DNA of 13,774 nt from Candidatus Magasanikiibacteriota bacterium (GTDB lineage: Bacteria; Patescibacteriota; Patescibacteriia; Magasanikbacterales; UBA10003), in contig DOQH01000020.1 in the NCBI GenBank assembly GCA_003514455.1, positions 1 to 13,774 on the forward strand, written 5' to 3'. The notes under the pieces are model-generated. The model made no database searches and was not told the origin of the DNA. It saw only the letters and a list, made by a program, of their open reading frames with translations. A program made the position numbers and the translations under genes. Positions 7,816-13,774 of the stretch are shown here, piece by piece. Each line of letters starts with the position of its first letter. Position 1 is the first letter of the stretch.

Positions 7816-8658
7816 TTATAATTTTGTTAAAAACCAAGTCAACGCAATTCCGACAGGACGCAAAATCCAAATTATCCCCCATTTATACCACGGCTCCCAT
7901 TTTTTAAAATATGTGAGCATGCTTGCAGTAAAATTCTTTTGCTTCCATAATGTTTCCTGCTTGATAAAACTCTGTCCGACATAATCCACACAAGAAATAA
8001 TCGGCGTGTATATCACTTTATACCCTAAGCGCTTAATTTCGCGACATAAATCAACATCTTCAAACCAAATAAAATAGCGCGGATCAAAAGCCCAACCCAG
8101 TTGCTCCATAATTTCTTTTCGCACAAGCATAAAAGCGCCACGCACACTGTCAACTTCTTGCTCTTTGTTTGGCTCAAAATTCTTCATCAGATATTTATTC
8201 AAAACAAACGGAAGCACATGTGATAATTTCAAAAGTAAAGCCGCCTGATCCCACACAGTTGGAAAACGCCGCGGGCTGGCCTCGGGATTAAAATTACCCT
8301 CTGCGTCAGTCAATTTACAGCTAACTATTCCTGCGTCCGGATGCTTCACAAGCCATCCCACCATTTTATCCAAACTGCCAGGAGCCGCCAGCATATCCGG
8401 GTTTAAAAACAAAAGGAAATCGCCTGATGCGATTTTCACCCCTTGATTATTAGCCGCCGCAAAGCCGGTATTTTCCGTGTTAGCAATCAATTTGGCATGT
8501 GAAAAACTTCTAACAATCTCCACCGTATTATCTTTTGATCCATTATCCACCACAATCTGCTCAAAAGAAATTTTTTCACACCCTTCGCGCACTGATTGCA
8601 TCTGCTCCCTGATTTTTTCTCCCGCGTTCCAAGTGACTGTTATGACTGATAATTGCAT
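7816..8658 (-). CDS. GT2 glycosyltransferase, WbbL/rhamnosyltransferase-like
   Basis: A 280-residue family 2 glycosyltransferase, the first of the four in this unit. Motifs are VDNGSKDNT (37-45), ENTGFAAANN (62-71), metal site NPD (86-88), a PEASPRRFPTVW segment (125-136), VRGAFMLVR (172-180) and FEDVDLCRE with E200/D201. The C-terminus (about 255-280, WYKWGIIWILRPVGIALTWF) is hydrophobic and probably anchors the protein. The ATG at 8658 lies 8 nt downstream of a stem-loop region (8667-8701) that would sit where a ribosome-binding site should be, so its translation may be structure-controlled. No Shine-Dalgarno sequence is visible otherwise. Confidence 0.85.
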   Translation of the reverse strand: MQLSVITVTWNAGEKIREQMQSVREGCEKISFEQIVVDNGSKDNTVEIVRSFSHAKLIANTENTGFAAANNQGVKIASGDFLLFLNPDMLAAPGSLDKMVGWLVKHPDAGIVSCKLTDAEGNFNPEASPRRFPTVWDQAALLLKLSHVLPFVLNKYLMKNFEPNKEQEVDSVRGAFMLVRKEIMEQLGWAFDPRYFIWFEDVDLCREIKRLGYKVIYTPIISCVDYVGQSFIKQETLWKQKNFTASMLTYFKKWEPWYKWGIIWILRPVGIALTWFLTKL

Positions 8659-8666
8659 AATTTCAA

Positions 8667-8701
8667 GGGTTGAGTCAACCCAAAAACTTGTTTTTGGGTT
8701 G
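8667..8701 (-). promoter_or_regulatory. Two mutually exclusive hairpins upstream of the first GT gene
   Basis: In plus-strand terms there are three segments: GGGTTGA (8667-8673), TCAACCCAAAAA (8675-8686) and TTTTTGGGTTG (8691-8701). The middle can pair with the right segment (11 perfect pairs, 8676-8686 with 8691-8701, 4-nt loop). Alternatively it can pair with the left segment (7 pairs). In the minus-strand transcript the 11-bp hairpin forms first; the 7-bp one lies just 8 nt before the glycosyltransferase ATG. The layout resembles an attenuator or translation switch, but no U-tract follows, so termination is not clearly predicted. Confidence 0.5.
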
Positions 8702-8717
8702 CGAAGCCCGCCGAAAT

Positions 8718-9800
8718 TTACAAGCTCCGCTTATAATACATATTTTTCTTAAACCAATCCACCATAGGAATTGGTGTTGGATCAAGGCCGTAAAGCATGG
8801 CTAAATAAAAACTAACATAACTGCCTAAAACCAATAATTCAAAGGATTGACCTAAAGGAGTTTTTTCTTGCAACATATATGAAATTGCTTCCACTCCGCG
8901 CTTTTTTGCAACTTCTCGCGTTAAAGCAAATCGCTTTCGTATCTTCAGCTCGTCGCCGGCTGATTCAAAAAACACTAAAGCCAAGTCCTTTTTAATCGCT
9001 GTTGGAAACAATAAACCCTCCATCAAATGATGATTTATTTCAGGAAGCAATGCCCAATAGGCAAAAACCTTGGCATTTTCATTTAGCTGATTGGCAGCTG
9101 TGTGAATGTTTCCGGCCAGATGGGAGCTGGAAAAATAAAATGGAATTTTATTTTGAATTTTTTCTGCCAATTGCTTGGCGCGATTATCCGTTATTTTTTT
9201 ATAAACTCCCAACGCGCGATTGTATTTCTCCGCCACTTTAATTGCTTTTTGCGCTTCAAATTCGCCAAACTTAATAAATCCCATTTTGCCAAACAAAATC
9301 AACAACCCAAACAAAGAATACCCAAGCCCCATGCGTGGTGAATTACAAGGATTAAAATGCGGAACAAACAAATATCCGGGCAACTTTTTATCTTTTTTAA
9401 ATTTAGCCAAATCCTTGCCAGCTGTCATCACCAAAATTTTCGCGCCAACTTTTTTCGCTTCAGCCATGCAAGATAGCGTTTCTTCTGTGGAACCGGAATA
9501 ACTAGATAACACAACTAGAGTATCTTTATTAACATACGCAGGCAGATGATAAACATTTGCAATTTCCAAAGAAACCTTCATTTCGCCAGCGTAAAGCGCG
9601 TCAATAATATACGCGCCCAAAGCAGAACCACCCATGCCGGCAACCACGATATTTTTAACTTGCGAATAATCGCGCGGCACGCTTACGCCCTGTAAATCGC
9701 GCACGGCCTCTCGGCATTGGTCAGCCAAGGCCTCAATTGAGGAGAGCATTTGCCCTTTATCCAAATTTTTAATTTGTAAGATATTGTCTAAAAAAAGCAT
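8718..9800 (-). CDS. Bifunctional phosphoglucose/phosphomannose isomerase
   Basis: Interconverts fructose 6-phosphate with glucose 6-phosphate and mannose 6-phosphate in the cytoplasm, feeding sugar-nucleotide synthesis. The 360 residues show the SIS-type sugar isomerase fold of the PGI/PMI family: GMGGSALG (55-62), the phosphate-binding SSYSGSTEET (99-108), an NSPRMGLGYSLF segment, and PEINHH near 253-258 (E254, H257/H258), where family members usually have ELNHNE. The C-terminal DPTPIPMVDWFKK also matches. Length is slightly above the usual ~330-350, with an extra tail YYKRSL. It is the first gene of the glycosyltransferase unit, about 20 nt from the predicted transcription start, and no Shine-Dalgarno sequence is seen. 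Placement at the head of the unit suggests a dedicated supply enzyme, although it may also serve as the cell's general isomerase. Confidence 0.88.
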   Translation of the reverse strand: MLFLDNILQIKNLDKGQMLSSIEALADQCREAVRDLQGVSVPRDYSQVKNIVVAGMGGSALGAYIIDALYAGEMKVSLEIANVYHLPAYVNKDTLVVLSSYSGSTEETLSCMAEAKKVGAKILVMTAGKDLAKFKKDKKLPGYLFVPHFNPCNSPRMGLGYSLFGLLILFGKMGFIKFGEFEAQKAIKVAEKYNRALGVYKKITDNRAKQLAEKIQNKIPFYFSSSHLAGNIHTAANQLNENAKVFAYWALLPEINHHLMEGLLFPTAIKKDLALVFFESAGDELKIRKRFALTREVAKKRGVEAISYMLQEKTPLGQSFELLVLGSYVSFYLAMLYGLDPTPIPMVDWFKKNMYYKRSL

Positions 9801-9826
9801 AAAATTAACTTAATTTTTATGCTATT

Positions 9827-9855
9827 ATCATATCAAAAAACACCAAAAATGTAAA
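9827..9855 (-). promoter_or_regulatory. Sigma-70-type promoter for the isomerase-GT-rmlA unit
   Basis: On the minus strand TTTACA (9855-9850) is followed after exactly 17 bp by TATGAT (9832-9827). Each hexamer is one mismatch from consensus. Transcription would begin near 9820, giving a leader of about 20 nt before the isomerase ATG at 9800. The -35 box overlaps the T-rich tail of the rmlD terminator. Confidence 0.75.
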
Positions 9856-9880
9856 TAAAAGAGAGGCGGCTGCGGCCTCT
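9853..9880 (-). terminator. Rho-independent terminator after rmlD
   Basis: On the minus strand AGAGGC (9880-9875) pairs with GCCTCT (9867-9862) around a 7-nt loop. CTTTTATTT (9861-9853) follows immediately as an interrupted T-tract. It lies about 35 nt after the rmlD stop codon and closes the rmlB-rmlD unit just before the next promoter. Confidence 0.75.
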
Positions 9881-9914
9881 TTAAAATGCTGTCTGCGGCT
9901 GGGTATTTTATACA

Positions 9915-10757
9915 CTATTTCTTTTCAGGGGCCAGATATTCAGCCAGAGCATCTTCCCATTTGCGCAAAGGAGGCGACTTTGTATTGAGTAATTTTGAAA
10001 ATTTCGGACGCTTTGCGGGACGAGGAAATTTATTTGCTGGCACAGGATTTAATTTAACATTCAATTTTGTTAATTCAAAAATTTTCTTAGCCCATTCATA
10101 CCAAGTGCAAGCGCCAAAATTAGTGCAATGATAAATTCCAGCAGGCGCGCTTGATTCAATTAACTCGCGCGTGGCTCGCGCCAAATCCACAACATAAGTA
10201 GGCGAGCTGACTTCTTCATCAACCAAATCCAGCTCTTTTTTTTCGCCACCAAGTTTCAACATCACATCAACAAAACTTTTTTTCACGCTATCGCCTATTC
10301 CAGCCGGACCAAATAAACGCGACGTACGGATAAGATATTGCCCAATCACTTTTTTTTCACCTTCAAATTTTGACTTCGCGTACACGCTTTGCGGGTCTGG
10401 CGCGTCATCTTCTGTGTATCCATCCTTCCGGTCGCCGCGAAAAACATAATCAGTAGAATAATGTACAAAAAACGCGCCGACTCGCGCGGCCGCTTCTACC
10501 AAATAACCAACTGCTTCGCCATTGATTTTAAAAGCCAAATCCCTGTCTTCTGTCTCTGCTTTATCAATACTATTATACGCCGCGGCATTAATGACTATTT
10601 GCGGTTTTAACGCGCCAATTTTTTCCAATACCAGGACTCTGTCGGTAATATCCAACTCTGCCCTGTCACAGCTAGTCATTTCGTATCCAGCGCCACTGAA
10701 TTCTTGCGCCAGCGCCTGCCCCAACATCCCACGCACGCCTAAAATCAAGACACTCAT
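9915..10757 (-). CDS. rmlD: dTDP-4-dehydrorhamnose reductase (RmlD-like)
   Basis: In the rhamnose pathway RmlD reduces dTDP-4-keto-L-rhamnose with NAD(P)H to dTDP-L-rhamnose. The 280-residue protein is an extended short-chain reductase with GxxGxxG (G7, G10, G13), NAAAYNSIDKAE (57-68), the catalytic STDYVF (101-106) and YAKSK (Y126, K130), followed by RTSRLFG. Length is typical for RmlD (about 280-300). The ATG overlaps the stop of the lytic transglycosylase gene by 4 bp (ATGA), implying coupled translation. It is last in its unit, before a terminator. Because no RmlC gene is in the window, its natural substrate could instead be another dTDP-4-keto-6-deoxyhexose; related reductases act on such sugars. 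Confidence 0.85.
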   Translation of the reverse strand: MSVLILGVRGMLGQALAQEFSGAGYEMTSCDRAELDITDRVLVLEKIGALKPQIVINAAAYNSIDKAETEDRDLAFKINGEAVGYLVEAAARVGAFFVHYSTDYVFRGDRKDGYTEDDAPDPQSVYAKSKFEGEKKVIGQYLIRTSRLFGPAGIGDSVKKSFVDVMLKLGGEKKELDLVDEEVSSPTYVVDLARATRELIESSAPAGIYHCTNFGACTWYEWAKKIFELTKLNVKLNPVPANKFPRPAKRPKFSKLLNTKSPPLRKWEDALAEYLAPEKK

Positions 10758-11680
10758 ATATTTTTTGCCAACTTCATCTCGTCCGTCTCCCCGCCATCTT
10801 CTTTTTTATTTGCCAATTCCTCCATCCAACCGGCCATGGCTTGCGCGCCAAAAGGATATTGCACGCTGTGTTGATTGTGAAATTTGCGATAAAGAGTAAC
10901 AGTATTAATATTTTTTTTACTGAACAAATCAGGCGTAAAATCGGTTTTGGAATCCAAATTAAAATGTTTGCGAATCCGCTCTGTGAGTTTTCCAGGACCC
11001 CCGGCATAAGCTGCCAAAGCCAGACCCCACTGCCTGCCAAATCTTTCATACAAATCAAGCAAATATCTCGCGGCCGCGCTTGATGATTTTTTCAAATTCA
11101 TTCTTTCGTCAACATTTCCATTAACTTTCAAACCCAAATGTTTAGCAGTAATTAAATTTATTTGCCAAATTCCAGCCGCGCCAGTTTCCTTATTAACAAC
11201 ATTTTTACCACCGCTTTCCATGCCAATCATGCCACACAACACTGACCGTGGAATTAATTTTAAAGGATCGGCCTCATTCAACGCATCACGAATATCATCT
11301 TGCGATTTTAAAAATGGATCAAAATATTTCGCCATTTGTTTTTCATTTTTACTAAATCGTCTCTTATAAATTTTTCCTTTTTCTTTTTTACTGATTCTCG
11401 CGCCTTCTGATAAAAGCAACTTCTTTTTTCCCGGCTCATTGATTTCCTCTGCCAATCGATCAATTTCTTCATCCAAAAAAGCGCCGACGGCGTATTTTTT
11501 AGGAGTTTCTTTGTTTTCCCCGCCCACTGATATTGATTCCTCAACAGCAGGTGTCTCTGCGGCCAACAGTGTTGTGTCAGCCGACTCGACAGATTCTTTT
11601 TTTCTGCCTAATTCAAAAGCGGTTCCGGCCACGGCGCTCACTCCAGCAGCCGCCCAAGTTAAAAATTCCCGACGACTCAT
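10754..11680 (-). CDS. Lytic transglycosylase (SLT domain) with Tat signal
   Basis: Predicted to cleave the peptidoglycan glycan strand outside the membrane. The 308-residue product opens with a twin-arginine signal, SRREFL (residues 2-7, R3/R4), and a short hydrophobic stretch to about residue 22. An acidic, low-complexity linker follows (about 27-95). The SLT domain fills the C-terminal half: catalytic Glu in GMESGG (E155), GAAGIWQI (167-174, the family's GAxGLMQI), then ALAAYAGGPGKL in the position of AYNAGPG. I choose the ATG at 11680 because GGAAGG precedes it by 7 nt and the Tat motif then begins at residue 2. An ATG at 11698 would add six residues. It sits 20 bp after the cupin gene and overlaps rmlD by 4 bp, an unusual place for a wall hydrolase. 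Confidence 0.85.
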   Translation of the reverse strand: MSRREFLTWAAAGVSAVAGTAFELGRKKESVESADTTLLAAETPAVEESISVGGENKETPKKYAVGAFLDEEIDRLAEEINEPGKKKLLLSEGARISKKEKGKIYKRRFSKNEKQMAKYFDPFLKSQDDIRDALNEADPLKLIPRSVLCGMIGMESGGKNVVNKETGAAGIWQINLITAKHLGLKVNGNVDERMNLKKSSSAAARYLLDLYERFGRQWGLALAAYAGGPGKLTERIRKHFNLDSKTDFTPDLFSKKNINTVTLYRKFHNQHSVQYPFGAQAMAGWMEELANKKEDGGETDEMKLAKNI

Positions 11681-11687
11681 TTTCGCA

Positions 11688-11693
11688 CCTTCC
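11688..11693 (-). promoter_or_regulatory. Strong Shine-Dalgarno site (GGAAGG)
   Basis: On the minus strand GGAAGG lies 7 nt before the ATG at 11680. It decides the start of the lytic transglycosylase gene over the ATG at 11698. It is the clearest ribosome-binding site in the window; most other genes here show none. Confidence 0.7.
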
Positions 11694-11700
11694 GACATAA

Positions 11701-12108
11701 TTATCTTTTTAACTTTTTAAATTCTTCGTAGTCCTCCACATAATCACTTCTGTCCGGATTATAATTGGTTGAACTCAAAGCCAAGAGAACCGCGTCAGAT
11801 GAAAAATCCTTAAAATGGTGCCAAACCAGAGGCGGCACATACATGGCGCTTGCCAAACCATGCATTTCAAATTCTTCCAAACCATTGCCATTATCAATCA
11901 CCGCTGTGCAACTCCCCTGTTGTAAAATAAAAAACTCTTCTTCCACTTTGTGGCAATGCGCACCTGTCGACGCTTTGATGCCGGTGATAAAATAAACGCG
12001 CTTTACTTCAAAATCAATATATTCCTTTAATTCCACCGCACTCATCACAAATTTTGCCGTGTCTATTTTTTTAAGTTGAAAACTTTGAAATTGTTTGAAC
12101 ATAATCAT
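11701..12108 (-). CDS. Cupin, FdtA/QdtA-like sugar 3,4-ketoisomerase
   Basis: Enzymes of this type (FdtA, QdtA; WxcM-like fold) convert dTDP-4-keto-6-deoxyglucose into the 3-keto isomer, the step before 3-amino-3,6-dideoxy sugars. The 135-residue product fits their length and pattern: KRVYFITG (36-43, Y39), the HxH pair in GAHCHK (H51, H53), GSCTAVIDNG, then YVPPLVWHHFKDFSSDAVLLAL and a C-terminal YVEDYEEFKKL. It is too short for RmlC (about 180 residues). A second ATG lies two codons in (12102) and cannot be excluded. Its ATG follows a 64-bp near-palindrome by 7 nt, and no Shine-Dalgarno is visible. It sits between rmlB and the transglycosylase gene. No sugar aminotransferase, the usual partner, is present in the window. 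Confidence 0.75.
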   Translation of the reverse strand: MIMFKQFQSFQLKKIDTAKFVMSAVELKEYIDFEVKRVYFITGIKASTGAHCHKVEEEFFILQQGSCTAVIDNGNGLEEFEMHGLASAMYVPPLVWHHFKDFSSDAVLLALSSTNYNPDRSDYVEDYEEFKKLKR

Positions 12109-12115
12109 TTTAGTT

Positions 12116-12179
12116 GGTGCATACTTGCTTTTTTGCAGTCGCGGCGACAGTCCGCAGCAAAAAAAAGCAAATATGCACC
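12116..12179. repeat. 64-bp near-palindrome (long stem-loop) between rmlB and the cupin gene
   Basis: The outer arms GGTGCATA (12116-12123) and TATGCACC (12172-12179) pair perfectly. After one mismatch, TTGCTTTTTT (12125-12134) pairs with AAAAAAGCAA (12161-12170). A further GC/GC pair lies beyond a two-A bulge. The apex (12137-12156) holds a small GTCG-CGG-CGAC hairpin. It fills nearly all of the 76-bp gap: 4 nt from the rmlB stop and 7 nt from the next ATG. It lacks a terminal T-tract, so it is not a standard terminator. Confidence 0.8.
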
Positions 12180-12184
12180 CTGTA

Positions 12185-13240
12185 TTATTTTGCTACTTGC
12201 ATTTTATCAGCAGACCGTTCCAAATTTTCCTGAAACTTATTCATCTCGTTTTTTTTCTTCTGCTGGATATGCTCAACCCACTCTTTATTATTCAAATACC
12301 ACCCCACTGTTTCGGCTAGACCCCGCTCAAATTTATCGTACGAATAGGCCGCTGCCCAACCCAATGAACGGATTTTTGACGCGTCAATGGCATAGCGCCG
12401 GTCATGGCCCGGACGATCGGTCACATATTCAATCATTTCTTCGCCTTTGCCCATTATTTTTAAAATCAACTTGGTGATTTCCAAATTATTCCGTTCGTTG
12501 TCAGAACCGATGTTGTACACCTCGCCGCCAACGCCGTTATGCAACAGCAAATCCAAGGCCGTTGCGTGATCCAGCACATGAATCCAATCGCGAATATTCA
12601 AACCATCGCCGTACACCGGCACTTTTTCACCAACCAATAATTTAAAAATGAAAAAAGGAATAACTTTTTCCGGAAACTGATACTGCCCATAATTATTGGA
12701 GCAGTGTGTCACCACTACAGGCACTTTGTGCGTGACAAAATACGCGCGGCACATCAAATCACCTCCGGCCTTGGCAGCTGCATAGGGCATATTGGGCATG
12801 ATGGGCGTTTCTTCGGTAAACTCGCGCTCCTCATCCAAACCCAAAGCGCCATAAACTTCATCAGTTGAAACCTGCACGAATTTTTCCAATTTGTTGAATC
12901 TCACAGCGTCCAAAATCATCTGAACACCTAAAGTATTTGTTAAAACAAATTCCTTGCATCCTCCATGAATTGAGCGGTCAACATGCGTTTCAGCGGCAAA
13001 ATTTATCACATGCGTAATTTTATGCGCACAAATCACTTCATTTAATTTTTCCAAATCACAAATATCACCCTGCTCAAATGAGTAACGCGGGTCACCCTCA
13101 ATATCTTTCAAATTTTCCAAATTTCCGGCATAAGTCAATTTATCATAATTAACCACGCGACAATCAGCGTGTTTTTGTAAAAAATAGCGGATAAAGTTAG
13201 AGCCGATAAACCCGGCTCCGCCGCAAACAAGTAAATTCAT
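12185..13240 (-). CDS. rmlB: dTDP-glucose 4,6-dehydratase
   Basis: Converts dTDP-glucose to dTDP-4-keto-6-deoxyglucose with tightly bound NAD+. The 351-residue extended short-chain dehydrogenase has GGAGFIG (7-13), DKLTYAGNLENL (33-44), the active-site TDE in STDEVYG (T126, D127, E128), YAAAK (Y153, K157), and the NNYGQYQFPEKVIP region that marks this family. The DRPGHDRRYAID segment is also diagnostic. The start is taken at the ATG at 13240, which overlaps the NUDIX stop as ATGA. The open frame extends 20 residues further, to 13300, but that part is inside the NUDIX gene and lacks family similarity. The C-terminus carries a charged extension of about 30 residues rich in K, E, Q and N, probably helical, beyond the usual end of the fold. 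Confidence 0.93.
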   Translation of the reverse strand: MNLLVCGGAGFIGSNFIRYFLQKHADCRVVNYDKLTYAGNLENLKDIEGDPRYSFEQGDICDLEKLNEVICAHKITHVINFAAETHVDRSIHGGCKEFVLTNTLGVQMILDAVRFNKLEKFVQVSTDEVYGALGLDEEREFTEETPIMPNMPYAAAKAGGDLMCRAYFVTHKVPVVVTHCSNNYGQYQFPEKVIPFFIFKLLVGEKVPVYGDGLNIRDWIHVLDHATALDLLLHNGVGGEVYNIGSDNERNNLEITKLILKIMGKGEEMIEYVTDRPGHDRRYAIDASKIRSLGWAAAYSYDKFERGLAETVGWYLNNKEWVEHIQQKKKNEMNKFQENLERSADKMQVAK

Positions 13241-13774
13241 AGATCTCGTGTTAAATGCGGCCGCACCAAAGCCCAAACAGCCAAGGACTGGCCATCCCAA
13301 ATTTGATTATGTTTAATTAAATTTTCAATCTCATCAATTCTGCGCGGCATCAATTCCATTGGTTCTTGCGGATTATTTTCCGCCGCCACTCTTTCCAATC
13401 CTCGCGCCAAATATACTCTGCACAATTCAGTGGAAATTCCATTAAAAGGGCAAAATTCGCCGATATTTATCAAATCCTGGATTATTAATCCTGCTTCTTC
13501 TTGTAATTCCCTATGCGCCGCTTGTTCAAAGGTCTGTCCGTCTTTGACAGCTCCTCCTGGAAATTCCACACTGTATTTATTCTGTAAACATCTGTATGTC
13601 TGCACCATTACAATCCGACCGTCAGACAATAGAGGCACCACCATCACACTGCCTGGTGTTTCTACATAATAATAATCGCGTGGCGTAGCGCAACCATCCA
13701 CTTCAAACACATCCTGACGATAAATCCAAAATGGATTTTGATGCACCACCTCACTTTTTATTTTTTTCCAATTG
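13237..13774 (-). CDS. NUDIX hydrolase, 5' end beyond the window
   Basis: Probably hydrolyses a nucleoside-diphosphate-linked compound; the layout recalls ADP-ribose or nucleotide-sugar pyrophosphatases. The NUDIX box spans 13486-13554 on the minus strand and reads G-x5-Q-x7-REL-Q-EE-A-G-L. The first Glu of the consensus (GX5E) is replaced by Gln, while the metal-binding RELQEE core is intact. A GTG at 13749 could start the gene. However, the frame stays open to the window edge, and the extra codons (NWKKIKSE) match the WKxxxSExV opening usual in this family, so I treat the gene as truncated by the window. It overlaps rmlB by 4 bp (ATGA), so it belongs to the same unit and may tune nucleotide-sugar pools; that role is inference. 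Confidence 0.85.
   Translation of the reverse strand, partial: NWKKIKSEVVHQNPFWIYRQDVFEVDGCATPRDYYYVETPGSVMVVPLLSDGRIVMVQTYRCLQNKYSVEFPGGAVKDGQTFEQAAHRELQEEAGLIIQDLINIGEFCPFNGISTELCRVYLARGLERVAAENNPQEPMELMPRRIDEIENLIKHNQIWDGQSLAVWALVRPHLTRDL

Noticed and set aside
11701..12108. Calling the cupin gene rmlC
   Set aside because: The protein is about 45 residues too short, and its HxH pattern and C-terminus fit FdtA/QdtA rather than RmlC.
13241..13300. Longer rmlB start at 13300
   Set aside because: The added residues are encoded within the NUDIX gene, and the GGAGFIG fold motif follows directly after the ATG at 13240, which gives the usual ATGA overlap.
13237..13749. GTG at 13749 as the true NUDIX start
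   Set aside because: The frame is open to the window edge, and the upstream codons look like the conserved family N-terminus.
1..13774. Recoded UGA (Gracilibacteria/Absconditabacteria code 25)
   Set aside because: Several genes end naturally at TGA in ATGA overlaps (the cysteine-rich gene, NUDIX, transglycosylase), so UGA acts as stop.
1..13774. CRISPR array, tRNA or rRNA gene, origin, known defence system
   Set aside because: Reading both strands I found no regularly spaced repeats, cloverleaf or rRNA-like sequence, and no nuclease, methylase or toxin-antitoxin motifs.

Overview
This window looks like accessory chromosome from a bacterium of the Candidate Phyla Radiation (Patescibacteria, Parcubacteria-like). 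That placement is inference from remembered family resemblance: the membrane-anchored PEGA plus beta-propeller protein, the GGGHATRLRP-type nucleotidyltransferase, the bifunctional phosphoglucose/phosphomannose isomerase, and the small GT2 enzymes with a membrane-like C-terminus. Several genes end in TGA, so UGA is not reassigned here. Most genes overlap or nearly abut, and few starts have a visible Shine-Dalgarno sequence.

Layout. (1) 1-~980: an IS4-family transposase gene on the minus strand. It keeps its DDE/YREK catalytic residues but appears to have lost about 65-75 residues near the N-terminus. (2) 1002-3762, plus strand: a short run of four genes of unknown function: a PH-like small membrane protein, a four-helix membrane protein, a cysteine-rich YkgJ-like putative metal-binding protein, and a PEGA/beta-propeller envelope protein. 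It ends at a bidirectional terminator (3764-3798). (3) 3798-9800, minus strand: a six-gene transcription unit. It starts from a good sigma-70-type promoter (TTTACA-17-TATGAT) and reads phosphoglucose/phosphomannose isomerase, four different GT2 glycosyltransferases, then a RmlA-type sugar nucleotidyltransferase. (4) 9857-13774, minus strand: a second unit, cut by the window edge: NUDIX hydrolase (5'-partial), RmlB, a short cupin of the FdtA/QdtA 3,4-ketoisomerase type, a Tat-signal lytic transglycosylase, and RmlD. It ends at a terminator whose T-tract overlaps the -35 box of unit 3.

Together units 3 and 4 read as a surface-polysaccharide locus. The isomerase supplies hexose phosphates, RmlA and RmlB make dTDP-4-keto-6-deoxyglucose, the cupin and RmlD convert it to the final deoxysugar(s), and the four glycosyltransferases assemble them. 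RmlC, needed for dTDP-L-rhamnose, is not in the window; a ketoisomerase-like cupin stands in its usual place, so the end product is uncertain. A peptidoglycan-cleaving enzyme translationally coupled to rmlD suggests a link between polymer production and wall remodelling or export. Two RNA-level structures stand out: a 64-bp near-palindrome between rmlB and the cupin gene, and a pair of mutually exclusive hairpins just upstream of the first glycosyltransferase. I see no CRISPR array, tRNA, rRNA or clearly new multi-gene system. No gene-free stretch exceeds about 120 bp.
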